From UBA7239 sp035430165 (GTDB lineage: Bacteria; Pseudomonadota; Gammaproteobacteria; Pseudomonadales; UBA7239): a DNA stretch of 64,000 nucleotides. The notes under the pieces are model-generated. The model was not told the origin of the DNA, ran no database searches, and was given only the letters and a program-made list of their open reading frames with translations. The position numbers were made by a program, and so were the translations under genes. This document shows positions 37,569 to 45,958 of this stretch, piece after piece (position 1 is the stretch's first letter; each line of letters starts with the position of its first letter). Location of the stretch: the NCBI GenBank assembly GCA_035430165.1, contig DAOMGE010000006.1:22335-86334 (forward strand), in the 5' to 3' direction.

Positions 37569-38444
37569 ATGAAATTTTCTATTCCTGTCGCCCTGTGTGA
37601 TCCCAGCGAACTGACTGCTATCGCGAAAACGGCGGATGAAAACGGTTACGGCTGGATTGCGATTTCCGATCACCTGATTTACCCGCAACAATTCTCGCAG
37701 CCGTATCCCTATACCGCAGACGGCAAACCCCGCTTCAGCGAAGACACCAGCTGGCCTGATCCATGGATCGCCATCAGCGCGATGGCGGCGGTCACACAAC
37801 AACTGCGCTTCTACACCAATGTCTATGTGCTGCCGGCGCGCAATCCGGTACATGTCGCCAAGTTCCTCGGCACACTGGCGGTGATGAGTAACAACCGTGT
37901 CGCGCTCGGTGCCGGCATGGGCTGGATGCCGGAAGAATTCAGTGCGGGCGGCCAACCGTTTGCCAAGCGCGGCGCACGCGCCGATGACATGCTGGCGGTG
38001 ATACAACAGTTGCACACAGGTGAAATGGTAGAACATCACAGTGAATTTTTTGATTTGCCTGCAATGAAAATGCGCCCTGCGCCGTCACAACCGGTGCCTG
38101 TGTATATCGGCGGCTTTTCCGATGCCGCACTGAAACGCGCCGCGCAACACGATGGCTGGATTTCCGATGTCCACACCAGCGCTGAAATGCAGGTCTATTT
38201 TGACAAGGTGGATCACTACCGTCGCGAACTGGGTCGCGAGCACTTGCCGTTTGAAAGACTGTGCTTCAATGCACGCGACGCATTTGATCTGGACGGTTTC
38301 AAACGCATGCGCGACATGGGTGTGACAGCCTTGTGCACACCACCCTGGTTTTTCTACGGCGGCAAACCCACCAGCCCGTTGGCTTTCAAACTGGACGCCA
38401 TCAAGCGCTTTGCCGGCGATTTCATACAGAAGATGGAACGATAA
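37569..38444 (+). CDS. LLM-class oxidoreductase (TIGR03619-like), second copy
   Basis: This 291-residue flavin- or F420-type TIM-barrel protein starts at MKFSIPVALCD (ATG 37569); the frame opens 54 bases earlier inside exbD. GYGWIAISDHLIYP and NRVALGAGMGWMPEEFSAGG define the TIGR03619 group. It is a paralogue of the gene at 19104. It sits between exbD (13 bp upstream) and a P450 gene (97 bp downstream). Likely an oxidation or reduction step on a lipid-like substrate; cofactor and substrate are unknown. Confidence 0.87.
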   Translation: MKFSIPVALCDPSELTAIAKTADENGYGWIAISDHLIYPQQFSQPYPYTADGKPRFSEDTSWPDPWIAISAMAAVTQQLRFYTNVYVLPARNPVHVAKFLGTLAVMSNNRVALGAGMGWMPEEFSAGGQPFAKRGARADDMLAVIQQLHTGEMVEHHSEFFDLPAMKMRPAPSQPVPVYIGGFSDAALKRAAQHDGWISDVHTSAEMQVYFDKVDHYRRELGREHLPFERLCFNARDAFDLDGFKRMRDMGVTALCTPPWFFYGGKPTSPLAFKLDAIKRFAGDFIQKMER

Positions 38445-38541
38445 TCCCGGGCCACACCATCCATCATCCCAATGTCTTATTGAAACGGTGCGTTTCGAAA
38501 CTCAAGATGATGGCCGACCAGCTGCCGCCGGAGCGCTTTGT

Positions 38542-39924
38542 ATGTCTGCCAATCCCTCATCCCTGCACACGCCTGACTATGCCATCACCGACTACATGCG
38601 CCAGCCTGACAACCAGGATCTGCGCGGCATACCGGGCGATATGGGTTTGCCTGTCATCGGTCACAACATCGGCTTCATCAAGGACACCTTTGCCTTTGCC
38701 GACCGCGCCTACAAGCTGTACGGCCCGCTGTCGACCATGAATTCCTTCGGCCTCAAGGGCGTGCTGGCACTGGGGCCGGACCTGGCGCAACAGATCTTTC
38801 TGGATCCGGGCCGCGATTTCTCCTCCAAGATGGGCTTCCAGGATCGCGTCGGTCGCTTCATGAACGACAGCCTCGCCATGCTCGACTTCGAGCACCATCG
38901 TCACCAGCGTCGCCTGATGCAGAGTGCATTCAAGAATGAGGCGATGCAGCTGTACACCGATCGCATCAACTTCATCTACCGTCGCGCACTGGCTGAATGG
39001 TCACAGGAAAGTGAAATCCCTTTTTTCGACCACATGAAAAACCTGCTCCTGGAAGTCGCGGCTGATATTTTTGTCGGCGTACAGGAGCGCGGCCCGCAAA
39101 TGCAGAAACTGAACCAGGCGTTTCTCGATGTGGTGGCAGGATTGATGTTTATCCGCCCGATCAACCTGCCGGGTTTTGTCTACCACAAGGGATTGAAAGG
39201 CAAGGAGGTGCTGCGCAGTTTTATCCGCTCACTGATTCCTTCGCGCCGTAGCGGTGATGGTATCGACGTGCTCAGTTATTTCTGCAAGGAAAAAAACGAG
39301 CTGGGTGAATCGTTCACCGAAGATGAAATTATCGGCCAGATGGCATTCCTGTTATTTGCCGCACACGACACCACCACGGCCGCGTTGACCCACACCATTT
39401 ACTATCTGGTGCGCCACCCGGAAATCAAGCAGAGACTGTATGAAGAATGCCTGGCGATGGGTACGGATGAACTCCGTTACGACCAGCTGGATGCTGCCCC
39501 GTACATGGGCCATGTTTTCAACGAAACCCAGCGCATACGCCCCTCTGTTCCCCTGTTGCCACGCCGCACCGTGCGCGAAGTGGAAATGGCGGGCTACAAA
39601 GTGCCGGCACACACGCAAGTCTTCATTTTTTCGCGCTATTCACATTACATGCCGGAATACTGGAGCAATCCGTTCACCTTTGATCCGGATCGTTTCGAGC
39701 GCGGTGAACACAAGAAACATCCGTTCCAGTTTCACCCGTTTGGCGGCGGCGCACACAAGTGTATCGGCATGCATTTTTCGCAGATGGAATACAAATGTTT
39801 CCTGCACCAGTTCATGCTGAAATTCGATTTCAAGCGCACCAGCAACAATGATCCGTGGATGCAGACGCTGCCATTGCCGAAACCGTCTGACAACATGCCA
39901 ATCAAACTTTTCCCGCGCCGTTAA
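38542..39924 (+). CDS. Cytochrome P450
   Basis: The product is 460 residues from ATG 38542 (MSANPSSLHT), with GGAG eight bases upstream; the frame opens at 38410 but has no ribosome site there. All P450 landmarks are present: I-helix AAHDTTTAALTH, K-helix ETQRIRP (ExxR), and heme loop FHPFGGGAHKCIGMH with the axial Cys. No N-terminal membrane anchor is seen, so it is soluble and needs partner electron carriers, which are not in the window. The sequence resembles the broad CYP51/CYP120-like class used on sterols, retinoids or terpenoids; the substrate is unknown. Confidence 0.93.
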   Translation: MSANPSSLHTPDYAITDYMRQPDNQDLRGIPGDMGLPVIGHNIGFIKDTFAFADRAYKLYGPLSTMNSFGLKGVLALGPDLAQQIFLDPGRDFSSKMGFQDRVGRFMNDSLAMLDFEHHRHQRRLMQSAFKNEAMQLYTDRINFIYRRALAEWSQESEIPFFDHMKNLLLEVAADIFVGVQERGPQMQKLNQAFLDVVAGLMFIRPINLPGFVYHKGLKGKEVLRSFIRSLIPSRRSGDGIDVLSYFCKEKNELGESFTEDEIIGQMAFLLFAAHDTTTAALTHTIYYLVRHPEIKQRLYEECLAMGTDELRYDQLDAAPYMGHVFNETQRIRPSVPLLPRRTVREVEMAGYKVPAHTQVFIFSRYSHYMPEYWSNPFTFDPDRFERGEHKKHPFQFHPFGGGAHKCIGMHFSQMEYKCFLHQFMLKFDFKRTSNNDPWMQTLPLPKPSDNMPIKLFPRR

Positions 39925-39951
39925 ACCAGACCGACTGATTAACCCCCCACG

Positions 39952-41019
39952 TTAATCAAATACATGCCTGCCGGTTACCGGCAGGAAATCCAGCGTACTG
40001 AGCAAACCGGGTTTTGCCGCCACCACAGCGGGGATGGCATGTACGATGCGCATGGCAGACGCCAGCAAGCCACCCGTGTTGTGATCGCCATCTGCACCGG
40101 AGAGATGAAAATCCATCGTCATCGCTGGTGAACCCTTGATCTCGATGCGGTAACTGCCGCTACCGTGACCACGCTCCCACTGTGGCGCCAGATCGTCATG
40201 CAAGCGCGTCACATGTTCGACGACAATTTTTACCTTGCCATCGATAATGCCCTGCAACTCAAAACGCAATGCCGCTGCAGTGCCTTGTTTGATCGTACCC
40301 AGATCTATCGTGATGTCATGGGGCGCAGGCAATCGTTCATACACTTCACGAATTTCATCCAGTTTTGCACCAGACGCATCAGCAATCATCTGGATCACAC
40401 CACCCCAGGCAAATGTCAGCGCACCCGGCAGCAATAGCATTGGCACCTCATCCATCGGCTTGCCGAAACCCATGATGTCAAACAGCGTGTGTGGTTGGTT
40501 GTACGTTGCGTAATTCAGAATTTCAGCAATGCGAATAGATTCCACTTTTTCACACACACTGAGTAGCGTGAGTGGAATCAGATCGTTGGCAAAACCGGGA
40601 TCAATACCGGATACAAAACAACTGCTGTTGCCCGCTACACACGCTGCTTCCAGTGACTTGCGGAAATTCTTGTCGGCTTGTGGCGGATAAGTCAGGAATG
40701 GCAGGGATGTGGACACCAGGTTCTTGCCACTGCGCAATATTTTTTCAAAATCGGCAATCGCCTCGAACAGACGTGAATCGGCGCCCGAGCAATAACACAC
40801 AACATCCGCATCCAATGCCAACAGTGCATCGAGATCGTTGCTTGCGGGCACACCTAGCGAGGACAAGCCTGCCAGCACACCTGCATCATGACCGGCTTTG
40901 TCCGCTGCATGCACCCACAAGCCGACCAGTTCATACACGGGATTCGTGATAATCGCCCGCAGCGCGTGTGTACCAATATTACCGGTGGAACAATGGATAA
41001 CACGAATTTTGCCACTCAT
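39952..41019 (-). CDS. DapB-like NAD(P)-dependent dehydrogenase
   Basis: This 355-residue protein has an N-terminal Rossmann fold (KIRVIHCSTGNIGTHALRAI) and resembles dihydrodipicolinate reductase-like proteins annotated as amine or 2,4-diaminopentanoate dehydrogenases. True DapB is about 270 residues, so this is not the lysine enzyme. ATG 41019 has GGCGGAG upstream; the longer frame lies inside the neighbouring gene. Start and upstream stop overlap by 4 bp (ATGA), so it is coupled to the thioredoxin-like gene. Relatives often sit near lipid- or steroid-catabolism genes. Confidence 0.8.
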   Translation of the reverse strand: MSGKIRVIHCSTGNIGTHALRAIITNPVYELVGLWVHAADKAGHDAGVLAGLSSLGVPASNDLDALLALDADVVCYCSGADSRLFEAIADFEKILRSGKNLVSTSLPFLTYPPQADKNFRKSLEAACVAGNSSCFVSGIDPGFANDLIPLTLLSVCEKVESIRIAEILNYATYNQPHTLFDIMGFGKPMDEVPMLLLPGALTFAWGGVIQMIADASGAKLDEIREVYERLPAPHDITIDLGTIKQGTAAALRFELQGIIDGKVKIVVEHVTRLHDDLAPQWERGHGSGSYRIEIKGSPAMTMDFHLSGADGDHNTGGLLASAMRIVHAIPAVVAAKPGLLSTLDFLPVTGRHVFD

Positions 41020-42083
41020 GTTTTTTTCTCCGCCTTGCGTGCCGCCGCCATCGTGATGTAATCCGGTTTGCCGGATTTTTCCCACTCCGCCCATACCTGG
41101 AAAAAATCATCACCAAACGGATCTTCACCGCGCAACCACATGGAACCACGACGAATCGTCCAGTCGTGTGGCGACAAGCGAATTGCCTCGTCCCAATGTC
41201 TTGTTGCTGCATCGATATTTCCCTGCTGATACAGGTGCCACGCCAGTGCATGTTCTGCTCGCGCCAACTGTTCCTCAAACGTGGGCGGCGGTAACTGTTC
41301 CCGCGTGGCATCCACAGAAAAATCGGTTTCGCCGGTAGCAATCCAGTGTCGCAAGGCACGCAAATGCGGCTCGCAATCCAGCTTGTGTACAAACGCGTAT
41401 TTATTGCTGCCATGCTCCACACGCGGCGGCCGTACCATGTGGCCGGCCTCATCAATCCAGACAATCGTCGGCACGTTGATAAAACCGTAACGACGCGAGA
41501 CGATGTGGTCATTATCAATCAGCGCAGGATGTTGCGGTTTCGCGGCTTCTATAAACGGGATTGCATCACTGTTGCGGGAATCCTGTGCGATGGTGATAAC
41601 AGTAAAACCCTGGTCCTTGTACTCCTCATACAAGCCCTGCCACACCGGCAAATCATCGCGACAACCGCACCAGCTCGCCCAGGTCACCAGCAGGATTTTC
41701 TTGCCGCGATACTCACGCAAGCTGTGCATATTCCCCTTTGCATCCGGCAAAGAAAAATCAGGGGCAACCGTCGACTGCAAGAGAGCGCCTTGATCCTCTA
41801 CAGACTCCCCTAGCGATAAAACATGCAGCGCCTGATCAACGACCAATGGCATACCCTGCAACGCTGCCAACACGTGCAAATCGACCTTGTTGCCTCGCAT
41901 CAATTGCGGATGCAATGAAAGCGGCAAACAACGATCATCCCGGCACAACGTATTATCCTTGACCTGCCAACCCGTCAGTGCCAGTAAAACATCCGGCAAC
42001 AACAACAGGCCTCCAGCATGTATTTCCACGTGCGCATCGAGGGCTTTACCATCGTGTAGCAACACCCAATTATCTGAAACCAT
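41016..42083 (-). CDS. Thioredoxin-fold redoxin with TPR-like C-terminus
   Basis: This 355-residue protein has an N-terminal region of unknown fold (1-110), a TlpA/AhpC-like redoxin domain (about 112-250: APDFSLPDAKGNMHSLREYR, LLVTWASWCGCRDDLPVWQ) and a C-terminal helical TPR-like stretch (AEHALAWHLYQQGNIDAATR, HWDEAIRLSPHDW). The active site reads W-C-G-C instead of W-C-G-P-C, so the two cysteines are only one residue apart. No signal peptide is visible. It is upstream of and overlapping the DapB-like gene. Confidence 0.82.
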   Translation of the reverse strand: MVSDNWVLLHDGKALDAHVEIHAGGLLLLPDVLLALTGWQVKDNTLCRDDRCLPLSLHPQLMRGNKVDLHVLAALQGMPLVVDQALHVLSLGESVEDQGALLQSTVAPDFSLPDAKGNMHSLREYRGKKILLVTWASWCGCRDDLPVWQGLYEEYKDQGFTVITIAQDSRNSDAIPFIEAAKPQHPALIDNDHIVSRRYGFINVPTIVWIDEAGHMVRPPRVEHGSNKYAFVHKLDCEPHLRALRHWIATGETDFSVDATREQLPPPTFEEQLARAEHALAWHLYQQGNIDAATRHWDEAIRLSPHDWTIRRGSMWLRGEDPFGDDFFQVWAEWEKSGKPDYITMAAARKAEKKT

Positions 42084-42240
42084 ACCGTCAGCCTTTTAGA
42101 ATAACCCTGTCGACACTATAGCGAATCAATGGAACAATCCCAGACGGGATTGCACAGGGATCACTGCGCAATTACCGAGATGCCAATACCCTATGCGAGG
42201 TCATCTCCAGACAACACAGCGCTCTTGAATAAGGTGAACC

Positions 42241-42477
42241 ATGAGAAACATGCTAAAACTGGATCCCGGCTCCATAATCATCATGCTGATAACACTGGCA
42301 TTGTTTATTGCCGCCGTTTTTACAACCGGCTTTACACATGATCTATTGTTGGAAGCAGGGGTGTTCCTGGTTTCGGTAAAACTCATCATCATGAATTACA
42401 AACAACAGGTCTCGTCAGATGCAATCCAGCAACAACTGGATGACATCAAGTCGCTGCTCAGACCGGAGATAAAATAA
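42241..42477 (+). CDS. Small two-helix membrane protein
   Basis: This 78-residue protein has two hydrophobic segments (SIIIMLITLALFIAAVFTTG and LLLEAGVFLVSVKLIIM) and a charged C-terminal tail (QQQLDDIKSLLRPEIK). AAGGTG four bases before the ATG supports translation. It ends 5 bp before cinA, so it may be co-transcribed with it. Family not recognised. Confidence 0.6.
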   Translation: MRNMLKLDPGSIIIMLITLALFIAAVFTTGFTHDLLLEAGVFLVSVKLIIMNYKQQVSSDAIQQQLDDIKSLLRPEIK

Positions 42478-42482
42478 TTCCC

Positions 42483-43745
42483 ATGCAAATCCAGCTGTTG
42501 ATGACTGGTAGCGAGTTGATGCGCGGCACCACCGTCGACAGCAATTCGGTACGTATTGCCGATGCCCTGGCCACGCTGGGCCTAGCTATCCATCGCAAGG
42601 TAACTGTTGGTGATGACCGGCAACTGCTGGTGCAGGAATTGCGCGCCATCGCCAACGATGCCGATGTGCTGATCGTCAATGGCGGTCTCGGTCCCACGAG
42701 TGACGATCTCACCGCCGAAGCACTTGCCAGTGCAGCAGGCGACACGCTGGCTGAAAATCCCGCAGCCCTCTCGCATCTGGCGCAGTGGTGTAGCGAACGC
42801 AAGATCGCGCTGAATGCTGCCAATCGCAAACAGGCCATGCTGCCTGCTTCGTCTTTCCTGCTCGACAATCCCGTCGGCAGCGCCGTCGGTTTCGGTTTGC
42901 GTCTCGGCAGCTGCCTGGTGCTGTGTACACCGGGGGTGCCGCGTGAACTGGAAGCGATGCTAGCCCACAGTATCCTCCCGCTGCTGCAACAACAATTTCC
43001 CGATTGCGAACGACAGTTGATCCTGCGCATGCATCTGTTCGGCATCGGCGAATCACAAGCCCAGGAAATTATTGATAAGAACATTACGGGCTGGCCAGAC
43101 GGTGTAGTACCCGGTTTTCGCGCCGGCATGCCAACTGTCGAAATAAAATTGCTGGCCCGCGCGAGCATGGCAGCAATCGCAAACGAATATTTTATAAAAC
43201 TGCAAACACTGTTTGCCGATTACGTTGTCGCACTCGGCGAAGACACTATGGCTTCTGCCTTGCTGGAATTACTCGCATCAAAAAACAAGACACTGGTTTG
43301 CGCCGAGTCCTGCACCGGCGGCCTGATCAGTGCCATGCTCACCGAAATTCCCGGCGCATCACGCGCCTTCCTCGGCAGTTTTGTCACCTACTCCAACAAC
43401 ATGAAAACTTCGTTACTGGGCGTCAGTGATAAAACCCTGCAAGGTCACGGTGCAGTCAGTGAAGAAACTGCCCGTGCAATGGCAGAAGGCGCAATAAACC
43501 AAAGCCGTTCTGATTATGTGCTCGCTGTCACCGGTATTGCCGGCCCTGACGGCGGCACAGAAGAAAAACCGGTAGGCACAGTGTGGATTGCATGGGGCGA
43601 TAAAAACGACATCAAGGCGCGACGTTTCAACATCAGCGGCCCGAGAAAACGTTTCCAGCAACTGGTGGCAGCGCTTGCACTGGATTTGCTGCGCCGCCAG
43701 GCAGGAAGTATCAGCACGGAACCGGCGTATTTCTCTCGTTGGTAA
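42483..43745 (+). CDS. cinA: CinA (nicotinamide-nucleotide amidohydrolase / COG1058 fusion)
   Basis: This 420-residue full-length CinA has an N-terminal MoCF/COG1058 domain (LLMTGSELMRGTTVDSNSV, NGGLGPTSDDLTAEAL) and a C-terminal PncC amidohydrolase domain (AESCTGGLISAMLTEIPGAS, VTGIAGPDGGTEEKPVGTVW). PncC deamidates nicotinamide mononucleotide to NaMN. In many bacteria cinA is next to recA; here it is about 8 kb away. The ribosome site is weak. Its 3' end overlaps the convergent dioxygenase gene by 35 bp. Confidence 0.94.
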   Translation: MQIQLLMTGSELMRGTTVDSNSVRIADALATLGLAIHRKVTVGDDRQLLVQELRAIANDADVLIVNGGLGPTSDDLTAEALASAAGDTLAENPAALSHLAQWCSERKIALNAANRKQAMLPASSFLLDNPVGSAVGFGLRLGSCLVLCTPGVPRELEAMLAHSILPLLQQQFPDCERQLILRMHLFGIGESQAQEIIDKNITGWPDGVVPGFRAGMPTVEIKLLARASMAAIANEYFIKLQTLFADYVVALGEDTMASALLELLASKNKTLVCAESCTGGLISAMLTEIPGASRAFLGSFVTYSNNMKTSLLGVSDKTLQGHGAVSEETARAMAEGAINQSRSDYVLAVTGIAGPDGGTEEKPVGTVWIAWGDKNDIKARRFNISGPRKRFQQLVAALALDLLRRQAGSISTEPAYFSRW

Positions 43746-44583
43746 TGGTAAATGCCCCGTTGGCGCATGCCTGGCTGGTAAACATGAAACTCGACACCGA
43801 AATACTGCCGAAAAAATTGTCTTCGTGATAGACACAAGAGGCGACATCATTTTCTGCAGCACCCACTGCAACCATCAGTGGCAACAGATGGTCTTCCCGT
43901 GGATGCACCAACCTTGCTGCGGGAGCAGATTCCCAGTCCACCAGCCTGTTGATCCGTTCAGACGGACTGGATGTCAGCAAGGTTTCCTGTAACCACCGGT
44001 CAAACTGCATCGACGGCTCTTTCGCGGCCGGACCGAACATACGCAGGTTGTGGTAACTCAAACCACTGCCGACAATCAGCACACCTTCATGGCGCAAGGA
44101 TGCCAGTGCGCGGCCGACAGCAATATGGTCGCGCGGGTCATAACCCTGTCGCATGGAGAGCTGCACAACCGGCACATCCGCATTCGGGTACATCAACGCC
44201 AGCGGTGTATAGGTGCCGTGATCAAAACCACGCTGTGCATCCTGGCGCGCAGGAAATCCCGCCTGCCTTATCAGCTCACACACCCTTTCCGCCAACAACG
44301 GTGCACCCGGTGCTGCGTAGCGGATGTGATAGGTATGCTCCGGAAAACCACCATAATCGTAGATCATCGGAGGCCGTGGATTTGCCATCACCGTAAACTC
44401 ACGCTCTTCCCAGTGGCCCGATATCACCAGCACAGCTTTCGGTGTGACACCGATCTGGCGCGGCATATCCCCCAGTGCCGCAGCAAGATGATCGTACTCA
44501 CCCTGCATCTGCCCCATCATCCATGGCCATGGACCACCACCATGTGAAATAAAATACGTCGGCAGTACAGAATAAGTTGTCAT
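43711..44583 (-). CDS. DODA/LigB-type extradiol dioxygenase family protein (YgiD-like)
   Basis: This 290-residue member of the class III extradiol ring-cleavage family has metal-binding histidines in FISHGGGP (His14), LVISGHWE, FDHGTYTPLAL and SGLSYHN. Relatives include plant DODA and E. coli YgiD/ZbdA, which open catechol-type rings such as L-DOPA with Zn or Fe. The natural substrate is unknown. Convergent with cinA, sharing 35 bp at their 3' ends. Confidence 0.88.
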   Translation of the reverse strand: MTTYSVLPTYFISHGGGPWPWMMGQMQGEYDHLAAALGDMPRQIGVTPKAVLVISGHWEEREFTVMANPRPPMIYDYGGFPEHTYHIRYAAPGAPLLAERVCELIRQAGFPARQDAQRGFDHGTYTPLALMYPNADVPVVQLSMRQGYDPRDHIAVGRALASLRHEGVLIVGSGLSYHNLRMFGPAAKEPSMQFDRWLQETLLTSSPSERINRLVDWESAPAARLVHPREDHLLPLMVAVGAAENDVASCVYHEDNFFGSISVSSFMFTSQACANGAFTITNERNTPVPC

Positions 44584-44899
44584 TCGAGATCTCCAGTTCT
44601 GTCACGAGCATAGTCGCATCCTGACAACAAAAAAAGCAGCATGGCGCCAGCAGTGTGCGCACAGACAGCATTACACAAAATCTTGCACCATAAAGACGCC
44701 TTCAGCATCACGCGTGTCATCACTGTGCAACAAAAGTGAATGATAAAAATCCTCGCGCACCAGATGCGAGCAAGTCATTCGAGAGAATCACGGGAAGCAC
44801 TTTAAAAAATTTTTTACTTTTATCAAAAAATTAGGCTGATGATTCTAGTCAAGACCCGTATACAGAGAGTCGTGGATGCAGTGACTTGGGGAGTCTGCC
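44584..44899. other. 316-bp intergenic region, low-complexity AT stretch
   Basis: Between the dioxygenase start and the small gene at 44900 there is no convincing longer frame. An A/T-rich run at about 44800-44840 (CTTTAAAAAATTTTTTAC) precedes the small gene and could contain its promoter. No hairpin with a T-run, tRNA or lux-box-like dyad was seen here. Confidence 0.5.
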
Positions 44900-44992
44900 A
44901 TGATTAGCGATTATGTGTTGTTGGGTACCGTACTGATGCTGATTGCAGGTGCAATCATTACGATTATTGGCATCGGGTTAGCCAGGAAATAA
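44900..44992 (+). CDS. 30-residue single-helix membrane microprotein
   Basis: MISDYVLLGTVLMLIAGAII is followed by TIIGIGLARK and a stop. The peptide is one strongly hydrophobic helix with a polar N-terminus and basic C-terminal end. GGGGAG six bases before the ATG is one of the best ribosome sites in the window. It stands alone between two minus-strand genes. It was found by reading; no family is recognised. Confidence 0.5.
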   Translation: MISDYVLLGTVLMLIAGAIITIIGIGLARK

Positions 44993-45027
44993 TTCCCGGC
45001 CAGGGTCGTCAACCGACAGTTACGGTT

Positions 45028-45846
45028 TCATTCCGCGCCTTTCGCAAGCTGGCGAACTTCAAAGAAGTTTTCGTCAAAGTGATTGTCGAATTTTGTGTTG
45101 GTAATTTGCAAGGTGGTTCTGGACAGGAACCGCCCGTTCCTGTGCGTTTCCATGGATACTTCCGCCGGAACCCAGTGACCGCCAACCTGCTCCGCCCGGG
45201 TAACCGCCATATTTTTCACGCGGCTACCGTCATTAACGTAATGCGTCGCACTGATAATCATGAAATTATCCTGGCGCACCGTGTAGACTGACTTGCTGTA
45301 TCCATTCTCATCCAACTCTACAGAGGCTGGAGGCGTGCCCTCAATCACCCACACCTTCTGGCCAGCCACAATATCTTCCTTCAGCAACCTGAAATCATCG
45401 TTACCCAGATGCTGCAAACTCATATCGGCATAGGAAAAGTCTGAACCCATGAACGCCGCGTACTTGTCCTTGTCAGCAATCTGCTTGGTTTTGCGCGTGG
45501 TCGGGACATACATCCAGCGTTTGCCTTCTTTGGCAGCATCGTTGTAATCAATGGTGAGGAAACCGATGTCCCTGTATGTGTGCGGGAAAACATAGAACAT
45601 CACGGTTCTCGTCTCGTCCCTGTTATCGCCAGACTTCCGGGTGTAAGACTTCAGGCCAGATTCACGCCGGTTACCTTTGTCATCCAGCACAGTGATGGCG
45701 ATTTCATTGGAAATATTGTCACCATGCTCTGCTGCATTAACATTTTGCACGATATCCCTGGCACCCGGAGCCGGTGTGTCGGCTGCCATCACAGGCAGTG
45801 AGAGCATCAGGGCAACCAACAAGCCGGTAGCGCGATGACATTTCAT
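45028..45846 (-). CDS. LolA-like outer-membrane lipoprotein-sorting protein
   Basis: This 272-residue secreted protein (ATG 45846, GGAGG six bases upstream) has signal peptide MKCHRATGLLVALMLSLPVM with cleavage after MAA. The mature part is the LolA-like fold of COG2834 (KRWMYVPTTRKTKQIADKDK, FMGSDFSYADM, DFRLLKEDIVAGQKVWVIEG). Relatives usually sit beside RND-type exporters, perhaps carrying a lipid or lipoprotein; no such exporter is in this window. It lies just downstream of luxR on the same strand (112-bp gap), so read-through is possible. Confidence 0.85.
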   Translation of the reverse strand: MKCHRATGLLVALMLSLPVMAADTPAPGARDIVQNVNAAEHGDNISNEIAITVLDDKGNRRESGLKSYTRKSGDNRDETRTVMFYVFPHTYRDIGFLTIDYNDAAKEGKRWMYVPTTRKTKQIADKDKYAAFMGSDFSYADMSLQHLGNDDFRLLKEDIVAGQKVWVIEGTPPASVELDENGYSKSVYTVRQDNFMIISATHYVNDGSRVKNMAVTRAEQVGGHWVPAEVSMETHRNGRFLSRTTLQITNTKFDNHFDENFFEVRQLAKGAE

Positions 45847-45958
45847 ATACAGCCTCCCGGGAACGTGGCATGCGACGGATTGCCAGCAATGGTTACAGAT
45901 CTGCCATGCAAGGGGAAGCACCCCGGCCAGGCATTCCGCACACCTTGCCAGGTTTTGG

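Noticed and set aside
42135..42152. Hairpin CAATCCC-AGAC-GGGATTG as a terminator
   Set aside because: A perfect short stem, but no T-run on either strand and no gene end that requires it nearby.
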